From assembly GCF_900162615.1 (NCBI RefSeq), contig NZ_FUFN01000010.1:626149-690148 (forward strand): DNA of 64,000 nucleotides. Direction: 5' to 3'. The DNA is from Virgibacillus proomii (lineage in GTDB: Bacteria; Bacillota; Bacilli; Bacillales; Amphibacillaceae). Below are positions 53,440 to 63,765 of the stretch, in pieces. Position 1 is the first letter of the stretch. Each line of letters starts with the position of its first letter. The notes under the pieces were generated by a model, which was given only the letters and a program-made list of their open reading frames with translations, had not been told where the DNA came from and searched no databases. Both the position numbers and the translations under genes were made by a program.

Positions 53440-54031
53440 AAGATTACTTGATATAGTAGTAGCTTTGTTAGCACTACCGATTTTATTTCTTATAACACCT
53501 GTAGTGGCTGTGTTAATTAAGTTAGAAGATAGAGGACCAGTGTTTTATAATGCACCTAGATTAGGCAGGAATATGGTTGAGTTTAAAATGTACAAGTTCC
53601 GTTCTATGAAAGTAAATGCTCCTGACATACGTAATAAAGATGGAAGTACTTTTAATTGTGAAGATGATACAAGAGTAACAAAAACAGGAAAAATTTTAAG
53701 AAAAACAAGTATAGATGAACTTCCACAATTGATTAATGTAATAAAAGGGGATATGAGTTTTGTAGGACCTAGACCAAGCCCCTTGGGAAATAAAGAACTT
53801 TATCCTAAAGATTATTTTAAAAAATTTGATATTAGACCAGGTATTACGGGCTATAATCAGGCAGTGCTAAGGAATAAATCAACAATGGATCAACGTATTA
53901 AAAATGATTTATTTTATGTAGAGAATGAGTCACTACTTTTAGATATTAAGATTCTTTTATTAACATTTAAGTCTATTATGAAATTTGAAAATATAAATCG
54001 TAATGATAAGAAAGAAAAGGTGGACCTGTAG
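53417..54031 (+). CDS. Initiating sugar-1-phosphate transferase (PglC-like)
   Basis: A 204-residue monotopic transferase that loads the first sugar phosphate on undecaprenyl phosphate. It has an N-terminal re-entrant hydrophobic segment (residues about 10-35), KMYKFRSMKVNAPD, KTSIDELPQLINVIKGDMS and SFVGPRPSP, all standard. It is the small PglC form without the extra membrane helices of WbaP. It overlaps the epimerase gene, and GGGGGTTGG upstream serves two possible starts (53417, 53420). Confidence 0.94.
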   Translation: MMYRYGIKRLLDIVVALLALPILFLITPVVAVLIKLEDRGPVFYNAPRLGRNMVEFKMYKFRSMKVNAPDIRNKDGSTFNCEDDTRVTKTGKILRKTSIDELPQLINVIKGDMSFVGPRPSPLGNKELYPKDYFKKFDIRPGITGYNQAVLRNKSTMDQRIKNDLFYVENESLLLDIKILLLTFKSIMKFENINRNDKKEKVDL

Positions 54032-55287
54032 TGGAAAAATGCTTAATCCTTTTAACAAACTATTATCCGTTCCACAAAGGTGAAGAATACCTGGAATCTG
54101 AGATAAATTATTTATCGAAAAAATTTTATAAAATACTTATCATATCTACAATGGTGAATAAGAATATGAGTCAGACTAGAAATGTGCCAGAAAATGTAGA
54201 TGTACTTCCTATTGGGGTTGATCACTCCGTGTTTGGTAAGGTAAACATGGTTCGAAGTCAATATAAAAAAATATATCGCAATAAAGAAAAAATGAAAATG
54301 ATAAAACAAGATACAAATGGTAATATATTGCATAAATTATATTGTTATTACTTCGAATGTCGTGCAATGTACATTTATAGTGAGTTGAAAGATAAGTTAA
54401 GAAAATATAATTTTAATAACTATGATTCAATTATTATCTACAGTTATTGGTTATATATAACCGCAAGAGTAGCCTTAGAATTAAAAGATGACTATTTTAG
54501 AGAGAGAAGTGTACATACTATATCTAGAGCACACAGATATGATTTATATGAAGATGTTGCACCTTTAAATTATTTGCCTGAAAGAGAATTTTTATTAAAT
54601 GGACTTGATGCTATTTATCCATGTTCAAATGATGGAGTATACGAAATAAATAAAAAATATCCAAATTTTAAAGGTAAGATAAAAGTAGGAAGACTAGGTA
54701 CGGTGTCTCCAGGTGTAATGAGCCGTACTAAAGATGATAAATTGTATATTGTAAGTTGTTCTGTAGTGCGTAAAGTGAAAAGATTAGATTTATTAATAGA
54801 ATCTTTAACAAAATTAGAAAGTAAAAATATTCCTTACTTATGGACGCACATTGGGGGAGGACCGGAATTTAAAAAGATTAAAAAGTTAGCTCAAAAAAAA
54901 CTTAGTAGAAAAAATGTTGATTTTAAAGGGTTCTTAAAGAATCAAGACGTATTAAATTGGTATAAAAATAATTATGCCACTGTATTTGTAAATATTTCTT
55001 CTTCTGAAGGAGTTCCAGTAGCTATAATGGAAGCAATTTCGATGGGGCTTCCTGTAATTGCAACTGATGTTGGAGGAACTAGAGAAATAGTAGAAAATAC
55101 AAAAAACGGGTATTTACTAAGTAAGAATTGTAATGCAGATGATATCGCTAATTGTTTATTAACGTTTCATAGTATTGATAAAGGAAGTTATATCCAGATG
55201 TGTGAAGACGCTATTAATATTTGGCGTGAAAGGTGTGACGCTGATTATCTATACGATAAATTTTCCTCTTTTTTAATTACAAAGTAA
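54031..55287 (+). CDS. Glycosyltransferase family 4
   Basis: A 418-residue GT-B glycosyltransferase. The C-terminal donor domain shows VSCSVVRKVKRLDLLIESL, HIGGGPEF, FKGFLKNQDVLNWY and the E-x7-E type SSSEGVPVAIMEAISMGLPVI. The N-terminal acceptor domain starts CLILLTNYYPFHKGEEYLE. It adds one sugar to the lipid-linked unit at the inner membrane face. GTG start overlaps the stop of the previous gene (TAGTG). Confidence 0.9.
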   Translation: MEKCLILLTNYYPFHKGEEYLESEINYLSKKFYKILIISTMVNKNMSQTRNVPENVDVLPIGVDHSVFGKVNMVRSQYKKIYRNKEKMKMIKQDTNGNILHKLYCYYFECRAMYIYSELKDKLRKYNFNNYDSIIIYSYWLYITARVALELKDDYFRERSVHTISRAHRYDLYEDVAPLNYLPEREFLLNGLDAIYPCSNDGVYEINKKYPNFKGKIKVGRLGTVSPGVMSRTKDDKLYIVSCSVVRKVKRLDLLIESLTKLESKNIPYLWTHIGGGPEFKKIKKLAQKKLSRKNVDFKGFLKNQDVLNWYKNNYATVFVNISSSEGVPVAIMEAISMGLPVIATDVGGTREIVENTKNGYLLSKNCNADDIANCLLTFHSIDKGSYIQMCEDAINIWRERCDADYLYDKFSSFLITK

Positions 55288-55479
55288 TGAAAAAAACTGA
55301 ATGTTTGGTTGTACGAAAAGTTCTATGAAAACTAACCTGAAACAAAACACCTTCTATCTTTTATATTGAAGAGCTCGCTCGAGACAAAGTGACAATAATT
55401 TCTACGTAATATCTTTTAAGAGTAGAGGGAACAAAAGAAGGTGAAAATAGGCCTTTTATTTTTCCTATTTTAAACTAAT

Positions 55480-56330
55480 AATTTGTTTTGTGGCCTATGC
55501 TTCTTCTAAAACAGGATCATCACTAGTTAAGCCAATCACTTTGTAGGGTACCATGCTGTGTAAAATAACGCTTAACTATATGTATATGGGTTGCCAGCTA
55601 CAACAAAAATTAAGTTCTCTGGGAATGTCTATAACCTTTTGAAGTATTCACCAAATCCCTTTAGCTCATAGTGTATCTCGGTTCGGTGAAACAGGCAAGA
55701 TAGAATAATTTTCTTAGCCGTATTAAAGAAGAAAAATAGATAATGTCAACCCCCTTTTACTCGAATGTAGATTTCATCCTCACAAAAGCTATTTGATAGA
55801 CTATAAGAGTAATAATAAACATATAGTTTTGTAATAAAGCTATACTATTTTAGGACGTTTAGTGAAAATTTTTTTAAATTGTAAACATTGTACATCAAAG
55901 TTGCTGTTTTGCGAGATGAAAACATGATAGATCGATATTAGTCCTATGTATGCGACGAACTCATTTTAGGGTTTATAGGATACTTTCTTGATAAAGGCTT
56001 TGAAATCAAAAGTGAACTTCCTAAAGATATATCAATCCTAAAACGCTTGCGAATCATTTTTAAACCGTTGTTTTTCATCGGTAAACATTTTGTTTAGTTT
56101 TTTGTAGCAGGTATAATTTTTACACTTATAAACGTAAAAAAAGTTCCTTTATTCTTATTAATGTCTTCAAAAAATAAGGGGCATTTCATCTACTTGGTAC
56201 TTGCGATAAGGCTTATTTACAGGTTTTTCATAGAATGCTTTATCAACTGATTTAACGATATTAAAGTAACAACAAATATTTTTAATGTTTTATAAAAGTT
56301 AATAAATAGGTTATTATTTGAGGAGGAAAA
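55480..56330 (-). pseudogene. Remnant of a DDE-type transposase gene
   Basis: On the minus strand two frames spell YFKRL.TFPENLIFVVAGNPYTYS (about 55570-55650) and YKVIGLTSDDPVLEE (55501-55545), the end of a DDE transposase family with the V-V-D-G-N-P and V-I-G-L-T-N-D-D-P motifs. Further upstream on the same strand KPVNKPYRKYQVDEMPLIF (about 56180-56240) may be the earlier part. Stops and shifts are frequent. It fills most of the gap between the two glycosyltransferase genes. Confidence 0.6.
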
Positions 56331-56498
56331 CTTGTCATCTCCATTTTAGGATGTTGTCTGGCTGTGGTAATCTTGAGTATCCATAGAATTTAGAGAGGGT
56401 GGCAAGTTATTTGCTAAAAACTGGATGAAATCAGTAAAAACGTTATTTTTTATTGAGGATTTTTTTGACATTATGTGGATGATTTAAGAGGGAGAAAA

Positions 56499-57461
56499 AT
56501 GTTAATATCTATAATTGTACCGATTTATAATGCAGAGGATTTTTTACCTAAATGTTTAGAAAGTGTTAAAAATCAGACTTATAAAGATTTAGAAATAATT
56601 CTCGTAAATGATGGATCAACTGACCAAAGCAGATTAATATGTGATGAGTATTCAATAACAGATGATAGATTTATGATACTTCATAAAGAAAACGGAGGTG
56701 TGTCCTCGGCAAGGAATGCAGGACTAAGGGTTGCAAAAGGGAAATATGTTATCTTTTTGGATGCAGATGATTGGATCGAACCTATAATGATTGAAAATCT
56801 GTTTAAACAAATAACAACTTTTAAAGCAGATACTTCAATATGTGGTTATTTTAAAGAGGAAGCTGATGGTACAATTTTAAATAAAACCATAGATTCTCGT
56901 ATAATTAGTTATAATCAACTGCAAGTACTTCATTCATTACTAGACTCGGAGGGGTTTAAAGGGTACTTGTGGAATAAACTTTTATCTATGGATATAATTA
57001 AAAATAACAAGATCTTTTTCGATGAAGACATCTACTTTTGTGAGGATTTATTATTTATCACTAAGTATATGTTACATTCAGAAAAAATTATATATGATAC
57101 TACACCATATTATCACTATGTAATTCATGAAAATAATGCATCTCAATCACAGTTTGGTAGAAAAAAGCTAACTTCTTTAGATGCATTAGATAATACAATA
57201 AAAACTCTAAAGAGTGTTGAAGGTTTAGAACTAGGAAAGTATAAGAATTTTTATATTCACATGAATATAAGTTTATTAATGAATGGGATTAAAGAAAAAA
57301 AAATAAATAGAGAAATAAAAATGCAATTAAAAAGGAACTTATTTAGATATAAATTGAGTTCACTACCGAATAGATTCGTCAAATTATCCTGTATGATTGG
57401 GAGAATTAATGTATGTTTACTATATTTTATTTGGAAAAATATAAAAATCAAATCTTCTTAA
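56499..57461 (+). CDS. Glycosyltransferase family 2
   Basis: A 320-residue GT-A glycosyltransferase: SIIVPIYNAEDFLPKCLESV at the N terminus, VNDGSTDQS, GGVSSARNAGL and the DxD metal site in VIFLDADDW. A C-terminal basic stretch suggests membrane contact. It adds a sugar to the repeat unit. ATG at 56499 is chosen because AGAGGGAGAAAA precedes it. It is isolated by a 1.2-kb decayed gap from the genes before it. Confidence 0.92.
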   Translation: MLISIIVPIYNAEDFLPKCLESVKNQTYKDLEIILVNDGSTDQSRLICDEYSITDDRFMILHKENGGVSSARNAGLRVAKGKYVIFLDADDWIEPIMIENLFKQITTFKADTSICGYFKEEADGTILNKTIDSRIISYNQLQVLHSLLDSEGFKGYLWNKLLSMDIIKNNKIFFDEDIYFCEDLLFITKYMLHSEKIIYDTTPYYHYVIHENNASQSQFGRKKLTSLDALDNTIKTLKSVEGLELGKYKNFYIHMNISLLMNGIKEKKINREIKMQLKRNLFRYKLSSLPNRFVKLSCMIGRINVCLLYFIWKNIKIKSS

Positions 57462-57506
57462 AAAATATAAAAGATTAATTTTAAATAGAAGTTAAAGAGG
57501 CAATAT

Positions 57507-58928
57507 ATGAATAGTTTTATAAAAAAGTTTTTTAAAAATTTATCTTTCGCCTTTATTGCAAATTTGTTATCAATAGTTATTTCAACCGTTTTAATACTTA
57601 TCGTTCCGAAATTTGTAAGCATTTTGGATTATGGATATTGGCAATTATATATCTTTTATTGTTCTTTTATATCTTATATGTCTTTTGGGCTAACAGATGG
57701 AGCTTATTTACGTTATGGCGGGTACCGTTATAAAGATTTACATAAACCAGTTTTTGTATCTCAATATTGGTTTTTGGTTTTATTGAATGTGTTTATCAAT
57801 TTTTCATTAGCCACTTTTTATGCATTGAATTTCACAGATCCTAATAAATCAATAGTAGTATTCTTAACATGTCTTTCTGGTGTATTAGTTGTACCTAGAT
57901 CTTTAATAGTCTTTATGCTTCAGAGTACCAATAGAATTAAGGAATATTCTATTACAATAATATTAGAACGTGTAATCTATTTTATATTGGTGATTTTATT
58001 TTTATTGTTTGGTATCGATGAATTTCAATTTCTTATTATATCTGATGTTATAGGAAAATTATGTTCTGTTATTTATGCGTGTTTGATTAGTAAAGAATTG
58101 GTATTTGGAAAATTTGAATCAATAAAAAAATCCATTAATGAAATATGGATTAATATATCTGTAGGAAGTAAGTTATTAATTGCCAACTTTGCGAGCTTGC
58201 TTATTATTGGTATTGTTCGTTTTTTTATAGAAAGCCAGTGGAGCATCGAAACGTTCGGAAAAGTCTCGCTCGCTCTAAGTATTTCCAATATGTTTATGCT
58301 TTTTATAAATTCGATAGGACTGATTTTGTTTCCAACATTACGGCGAACTTCTAATGATAAATTGCCAGTCATTTATGAAACAATGAGAACAATGATCATG
58401 GTGTCACTACTTGGATTACTAATTTTATATTTTCCAGCTAATATAATTTTTTCATCTTGGTTACCTCAATATGCAGAAAGTTTTATTTATATGGTATTAT
58501 TGTTTCCAATGTGTATTTTTGAAAGTAAGACCCAAATGTTGACTAATACGTATTTAAAAACTTTGCGAAAAGAAAAATTAATGCTACTAATTAATTTGCT
58601 AACGGTGGTTTTAAGCTTGGGTTTAACTTTTATAAATGTATTTTTAATTAAGAACTTAAATCTAACTGTTTTATCTATTACAATACTATTGGCGTTTCGC
58701 AGTATAATAGCAGAATTATATATAGAAAAAACTTTAAAAATAAAAGTTAAAGTAGATATAATTCTAGAAGTGTTGATGACAGTTGTATTTATTTCAATAT
58801 CGTGGTATTTCCCAAATTATGTAGCTTCATTTGTTTATATGATCGCTTATTTAGTTTATCTTTTTGTAAAGAAAAATGATTTAAGTTTTCTTTTAAAAAG
58901 TATTAAGGCTGTTCTTAACTCTAAATAA
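57507..58928 (+). CDS. Wzx-type lipid-linked oligosaccharide flippase
   Basis: A 473-residue integral membrane protein with about 12-14 helices. It has the polysaccharide-flippase family opening (LSFAFIANLLSIVISTVLILIVPKFV) and the early FGLTDGAYLRYGGY motif. It should turn the finished undecaprenyl-linked unit to the outer face. AAAGAGGCAATAT is the ribosome site. It lies 45 bp after the GT2 gene, so these two form a cassette. Confidence 0.88.
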   Translation: MNSFIKKFFKNLSFAFIANLLSIVISTVLILIVPKFVSILDYGYWQLYIFYCSFISYMSFGLTDGAYLRYGGYRYKDLHKPVFVSQYWFLVLLNVFINFSLATFYALNFTDPNKSIVVFLTCLSGVLVVPRSLIVFMLQSTNRIKEYSITIILERVIYFILVILFLLFGIDEFQFLIISDVIGKLCSVIYACLISKELVFGKFESIKKSINEIWINISVGSKLLIANFASLLIIGIVRFFIESQWSIETFGKVSLALSISNMFMLFINSIGLILFPTLRRTSNDKLPVIYETMRTMIMVSLLGLLILYFPANIIFSSWLPQYAESFIYMVLLFPMCIFESKTQMLTNTYLKTLRKEKLMLLINLLTVVLSLGLTFINVFLIKNLNLTVLSITILLAFRSIIAELYIEKTLKIKVKVDIILEVLMTVVFISISWYFPNYVASFVYMIAYLVYLFVKKNDLSFLLKSIKAVLNSK

Positions 58929-59492
58929 TATGTAGAGACTGGTTGATGCTAGTATAGTTTCATTGACAAAAATAAGTTAAGTTTATAGTAGTTCTTTGAA
59001 GTTACTTATACTCAAGTCTGACACATTACAATGATAAAGCCTGAAATGATAGTACTTTCAAGTTTAATAGTTGTTACGTACCACTATAATTTGTTAATGG
59101 CATGGTTTTTTAATAGTGTCGGCTGCTACCAATAGCTTCAAACGTTTATTGCTGAAAACATACAGAACGGAAACGTTAAATTTAGGTGATATTAAGAGTG
59201 AGGTTCATTAAAAGTGCTCAACAAGTTTCAGTAAACTTACTAGGGGAAAAAGATGAATCTCTAAATGGTATTTTACCAAATTATTTGGGGCGGGGATGTT
59301 ATATTATTCCGTGCAATAGTACCCTCCAATAGAAATTTGCATTATTCAACAGATGTTTATTTAAAGTTTAGTAATTTCTATCTTTCGAATACAACAAACT
59401 ATATTATGTAAGTCATTAGCGTGGGTAGGTCATTAAACACCTCCTTTGTAAAATAGTGCTTAAGCATATTCTAATTAGAAGAGGGGTTAAAA
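58929..59492. other. Decayed spacer between flippase and polymerase genes
   Basis: About 560 bp with no intact frame, no known RNA and no repeat that I can match. GAAGAGGGG at 59478-59486 is the polymerase ribosome site. Confidence 0.35.
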
Positions 59493-60962
59493 ATGCATAA
59501 AATAACTAGGTATATATTTTTATCGGGGTCATTGTTGTTTTTTTTAATAGGTCTTTCTTTTGAAAACCCGAGGGTTTTATTAATTTCTACATTGATTATT
59601 TTTTCTCATAATATAATTTATTCATTTAAAAATTTTTATGATAAAGCTATCTTTTTTAGTTTTAATGTAACGTTTTTTATTTTTCTTTTGGGAAGAATGG
59701 TTGTTAATGAATTTTTCGGATACAAAAGTGGTTTGTTAGGTATATTTGGGTTAGCGTTTAACGATGTCAGACTTGTAAACCTAACTATTATATGTTTGTT
59801 TTTAAGTTTATGGGCTATTTTTATGGGTTATACATTAATACAAAAAGTAAATCTTAGTTTTCTAAAGAAAAAAAAAGAATTAAATCCGGGTTTTGTTTAT
59901 TCACTCAGAGCATTTAGTTTATTATTTTTCTATTTTTGTATGATATTTCGACTGTATTATGTTTATGAAATGCAACAAACAGCAATGACAGAAGGTTACT
60001 ACGAAAGTTTTATGACTTTTGCATCTTCTATGCCGTCTTTACTAGTAACAATTAGCAATATGTACGATGTAGCTTTTCTAGCTTATTTAGCTACAAATCC
60101 TACTAAAAGAAAAAGCTTATTTCCGATATTATTGTATATAGGTGAAGGTCTTTTTGCTGCTTTAGCAGGTAGACGTTCAATTTTTATGTTAAACCTTTTG
60201 ATCGTTTTTATTTATTATTGTGTAAGGACTGCAAGAGCGACAAAACGACAAGATGAGAAAAAATGGTTAGATAAATCAGAGTTGTCATTTGGTGTGATTG
60301 CACTTCCTGTATTGATGGGATTTCTTACTTTCATCGGTAAACTAAGATCAAGTTTTAAAGGATCAAATGTAAGTCTAAACAATCCTATATTAGAGTTTTT
60401 TTATTCCCAAGGGATAAGCGCTAACTTAATTGGTTATACAAAGGTATACGAAGACCTTTTACCTAAAGGAATATTATATACTTTTGGGCCTATAATGGAA
60501 TTTGTAAATAACAAAATAATTAGACCTTTGAATGGACTTCCTGAATATTTTGGTCAAAATATAGAAAGAGCAGTTAACGGACATCTATTTTCACACGCAC
60601 TTCCATATTTAATCATGCCTAGCGCTTATTTGATGGGGCATGGATATGGATCATCGTATATAGCTGAAATGTTTCACGATTTCTCATTCTTAGGAGTGTT
60701 TATTGGAAGCATTGTTTATGGGGCGATTATATATGTGTTTTATTACATGCTTCAAAATTCAAATTATATAATAGTTATTTTCACATTAATGATGACCAGA
60801 TCAATTTTGTTTGCTCCAAGGGGTGCTGCACTATCTTTTATAGTTTCAGCATTTTCAATGTCAAAAATAGCAGCAGTTATTTTTATTGTTGTTGGCTCGA
60901 CTATATTATATTCAATAATTGGACAAAAAAGCTTTTTTAGACCTAGACTAACTTTAAGATAA
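59493..60962 (+). CDS. Wzy-type O-antigen/capsule polymerase
   Basis: A 489-residue membrane protein with about 10-12 helices. The central extracellular loop and following GLFAALAGRRSIFMLNLLIVF helix, and the late MGHGYGSSYIAEMFHDFSFLG segment, are features of Wzy-type polymerases. It would link repeat units on the outer membrane face. Sequence conservation is poor in this family, so the call also rests on the nearby Wzx and glycosyltransferases. AGAAGAGGGGTTAAAA precedes the ATG. Confidence 0.85.
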   Translation: MHKITRYIFLSGSLLFFLIGLSFENPRVLLISTLIIFSHNIIYSFKNFYDKAIFFSFNVTFFIFLLGRMVVNEFFGYKSGLLGIFGLAFNDVRLVNLTIICLFLSLWAIFMGYTLIQKVNLSFLKKKKELNPGFVYSLRAFSLLFFYFCMIFRLYYVYEMQQTAMTEGYYESFMTFASSMPSLLVTISNMYDVAFLAYLATNPTKRKSLFPILLYIGEGLFAALAGRRSIFMLNLLIVFIYYCVRTARATKRQDEKKWLDKSELSFGVIALPVLMGFLTFIGKLRSSFKGSNVSLNNPILEFFYSQGISANLIGYTKVYEDLLPKGILYTFGPIMEFVNNKIIRPLNGLPEYFGQNIERAVNGHLFSHALPYLIMPSAYLMGHGYGSSYIAEMFHDFSFLGVFIGSIVYGAIIYVFYYMLQNSNYIIVIFTLMMTRSILFAPRGAALSFIVSAFSMSKIAAVIFIVVGSTILYSIIGQKSFFRPRLTLR

Positions 60963-61510
60963 TGATTTAAAATTAGGTAAAAAATTCGACATAACTGGTC
61001 ACCCTAAAGGGGGGGTTTTAGCAAGAAAGCAATAACTTGATACTTAATACAATCGGAAAACTATAACCATCTTAGAAAAAGTATATGGTATTGGATATGA
61101 AAACAGTCAAATGCAATTTGACAAACTTTTTTTCTTTGCCTATTAGTGATCCAATAGTATCTAAGTAAGCATAATATAAAACAAATATAATAATCCATAT
61201 GTATTTATGTGATAATCTTCTTAGAAATTAATTCGGTAGGTTATCCGTTGCCCTGAAAGACAAGAGAATAGAGTGGAAAATGCGGTACGATGCTTGGAAG
61301 TAAAGTAGACAAAGCATAGCGGAATCGAGAAATCGCAACTCATCGGATGTATTATTCGGAGCAACGATTCCATGAACATGCTATGCTTAACAAGAAGGGA
61401 AATACTTCAATGGAGGTACAATTGCTATTGTTCAAGTGAATGATTCTTAAACTGTCACTTCCAACGGTTAGTGTCAGTCTTCATTCATGGTTTAGTTATT
61501 TATTTAGAGT
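60963..61510. other. Decayed spacer before the ugd remnant
   Basis: About 550 bp without a gene. The missing first part of ugd would be expected here but is not recognisable, so it was deleted rather than frameshifted. Confidence 0.4.
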
Positions 61511-62188
61511 ATGATCAGAAGCAAAGTATTCGCTGATTTATTAGTACAAGGTGCAAAAAAGGAAAATATTCCTGTTTTATTTACTCGCCCAACAGAGGCC
61601 GAGGCAATAAAACTATTTGCTAATACATATCTTGCCATGCGTGTAGCATTTTTTAATGAGCTTGATTCCTATGCGGAAATACGTGGGTTGGATACCCAAC
61701 AAATCATAGAAGGGGTATCGCTTGACCCTCGTATCGGTGGGCATTATAATAACCCTTCATTTGGCTATGGTGGTTATTGCTTACCAAAAGATACGAAGCA
61801 GCTGCTAGCAAACTATGAAGATGTTCCGAATAATATTATAGCTGCTATTGTTGATGCAAATCGAACTAGAAAAGATCATGTCGCAAATATGATCTTACAA
61901 CGAAATCCTAAAGTAGTTGGCATTTATCGACTTACGATGAAGACAGATTCAGATAACTTCCGGCAATCTGCCATTCAAGGGGTTATGAAGCGTATTAAAG
62001 CAAAAGGAATTGAGGTTATTGTTTATGAACCAGTTTTAAAAGAAGATTCGTTCTATAATTCTCGGGTTGTAAATGATTTAGAAGCATTTAAAGAAGAAGC
62101 AGATGTCATTATCGCTAATCGTTTAGATGACAATATCAGAGATGTAACGAATAAAGTATATACAAGAGATATTTTTAGTAGAGACTAA
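61511..62188 (+). pseudogene. ugd: UDP-glucose 6-dehydrogenase, 5' part missing
   Basis: The 225 codons match the C-terminal part of short-form Ugd proteins (about 390 residues): VFADLLVQGAKKENIPVLFT, AIKLFANTYLAMRVAFFNEL and the catalytic-cysteine motif FGYGGYCLPKDTKQL. The UDP-binding domain VVGIYRLTMKTDSDNFR and EVIVYEPVLKED follow. The whole NAD-binding Rossmann domain (about 160 residues) is absent, and there is no ribosome site before the ATG. Without the NAD domain no UDP-glucuronate can be made. Kinases of this locus often target Ugd, which adds to the contrast. Confidence 0.87.
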
Positions 62189-62204
62189 TTTTGAATGTTA
62201 TAGA

Positions 62205-62242
62205 TTGTAGATGGCAGCTTGAAAAATAGCTGCCATCTGCAG
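62205..62242 (+). terminator. Possible terminator after the ugd remnant
   Basis: GATGGCAGCT-TGAAAAAT-AGCTGCCATC is a perfect 10-bp stem, but it is followed by TGCAGTTAATAG without a T run. Confidence 0.45.
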
Positions 62243-62582
62243 TTAATAGTTCCTTTTGTACTCTGCAATGAAGGCTTGAAGATTGCAATTACAAATATAG
62301 AATATCGCAAACTTGTCACGGCTCTTAGGCGAGCATGACAATTTAGCCATAAACCAGCTATAGTCAATACTTGACTAAATAGATTAGGTTATCATGCTCA
62401 CTTCGTAAAAAGCTGCAACGGCTTACGTCATCGTAGAACTCTCGACTATTACCTTGCAACATAAACCTTTTGTATGTTATCGGAAATTAGGTGCTAACAA
62501 TAGATTCCTCAAACATAGTTAAGCAGAGAGCTTCACATTTAAATATTTACCTTTAAATTTTCGTATAACACGAAAAAAATTT

Positions 62583-62612
62583 TTGGTATGGCTACTCAAT
62601 ATATAGTATAAT
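62583..62612 (+). promoter_or_regulatory. Likely promoter of the LCP gene
   Basis: TTGGTA, 18-base spacer, TATAAT (62607-62612), 95 bp before the start codon. The rest of the gap 62243-62580 shows nothing I can name. Confidence 0.5.
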
Positions 62613-62706
62613 GTCAAAAGGTGTAGAAAAATAGTTCGCTTTATCTATTTTTCTACGAGCTTTTTAGTAAAGCTAGCTAATAAAATAGGTGAAAAGGTGA
62701 ACTTAT

Positions 62707-63624
62707 ATGAAACGAAAAAACAATAAAAAATCAAAGAAAATTTGGCTGAAAATTCCGCTTTTAATCATTTTCCTTGCAGCTCTTGGTATGGGTGGGTATG
62801 CTTATTCCATTTACCATAACGCCAAGTCCACCGTGAACAAAAAAATTAATGAACCGGTAGACACGATTGATACAGCTTCTACGAAGAAAAAGATGAAGGC
62901 AACCGAACCTTTGAATATTCTCTTACTTGGTGTAGATCAGAGAGGGAATGATAAAGGCCGTTCAGATGCATTAGTATTACTTTCTTTAGATCCAAAAAAG
63001 GATTCCATGCAATTGATCAGCATCCCGCGTGATACAAGAGCGATGATTGCTGGTAAGGGTATAGAAGACAAGATAAATCACGCTTATGCATATGGTGGAG
63101 CGGATATGGCAGTAGCAACGGTAGAAAGCTTTTTAGATATTGATTTGGATTATTATGTACGTATGAACATGGAAGGGCTTGAAGAACTTGTAGATCAGCT
63201 CGGTACCATTGAGGTAGACAACGAGGTAGAATGGAATGATGGAAAATACAATTTTACAAAAGGTCCTGTTGCACTTGATGGGGACAAAACCATGCACTAT
63301 GTACGAATGCGTAAGCAAGATCCAGCTGGAGATTTTGGGCGTACGGAACGGCAACGAAAAGTCATTGAAGGCATCATTGATCAAGGAGCATCTGTAGGAT
63401 CGGTAAATAAAATCAATGGCATGATCGATGTATTAGGGAATAACATGGCAACGAATATGGACTTTAATGATATGAAAGACCTGTTATTCGGTTATAAAAA
63501 TGTTCGAAAAAATGTTGTCAGTTATATGATGGAAGGTAGCGGTACAAATATTGATGGTATATATTACTATCTGGTTCCAGAAGAAGAAGTTTCAAAAGTG
63601 CAAGGGATGATTGCAGGGGCTTAG
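62707..63624 (+). CDS. LytR-CpsA-Psr (LCP) family cell-wall glycopolymer ligase
   Basis: A 305-residue membrane-anchored enzyme with an N-terminal helix (residues about 13-34) and an extracellular LCP domain. Conserved parts are present: LLLGVDQRGNDKGRSDALVL, SIPRDTRA and HYVRMRKQDPAGDFGRTERQ with the arginines that bind the lipid pyrophosphate. LCP proteins move teichoic acid or capsule from undecaprenyl pyrophosphate to peptidoglycan. Placed at the end of the polysaccharide locus it may attach this polymer, with a promoter of its own. AGGTGAAAAGGTGAACTTAT precedes the ATG. Confidence 0.93.
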   Translation: MKRKNNKKSKKIWLKIPLLIIFLAALGMGGYAYSIYHNAKSTVNKKINEPVDTIDTASTKKKMKATEPLNILLLGVDQRGNDKGRSDALVLLSLDPKKDSMQLISIPRDTRAMIAGKGIEDKINHAYAYGGADMAVATVESFLDIDLDYYVRMNMEGLEELVDQLGTIEVDNEVEWNDGKYNFTKGPVALDGDKTMHYVRMRKQDPAGDFGRTERQRKVIEGIIDQGASVGSVNKINGMIDVLGNNMATNMDFNDMKDLLFGYKNVRKNVVSYMMEGSGTNIDGIYYYLVPEEEVSKVQGMIAGA

Positions 63625-63734
63625 GGGTGACAATGATTTGAAAAGCTTGATCTCTGAAGTGCATAGGCTTTAGAAAAGGATCATTAATTTATTTGTCAAT
63701 CCAATATGAATATATTAGTTATTAAATGGAAAAT

Positions 63735-63765
63735 GGTAGAACAGAAGTTTGTTCTCTTTTTGCGG
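63735..63765 (+). terminator. Possible terminator after the LCP gene
   Basis: AGAACA-GAAGT-TTGTTCT then CTTTTTG; short stem. The rest to 64000 shows no gene. Confidence 0.5.
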
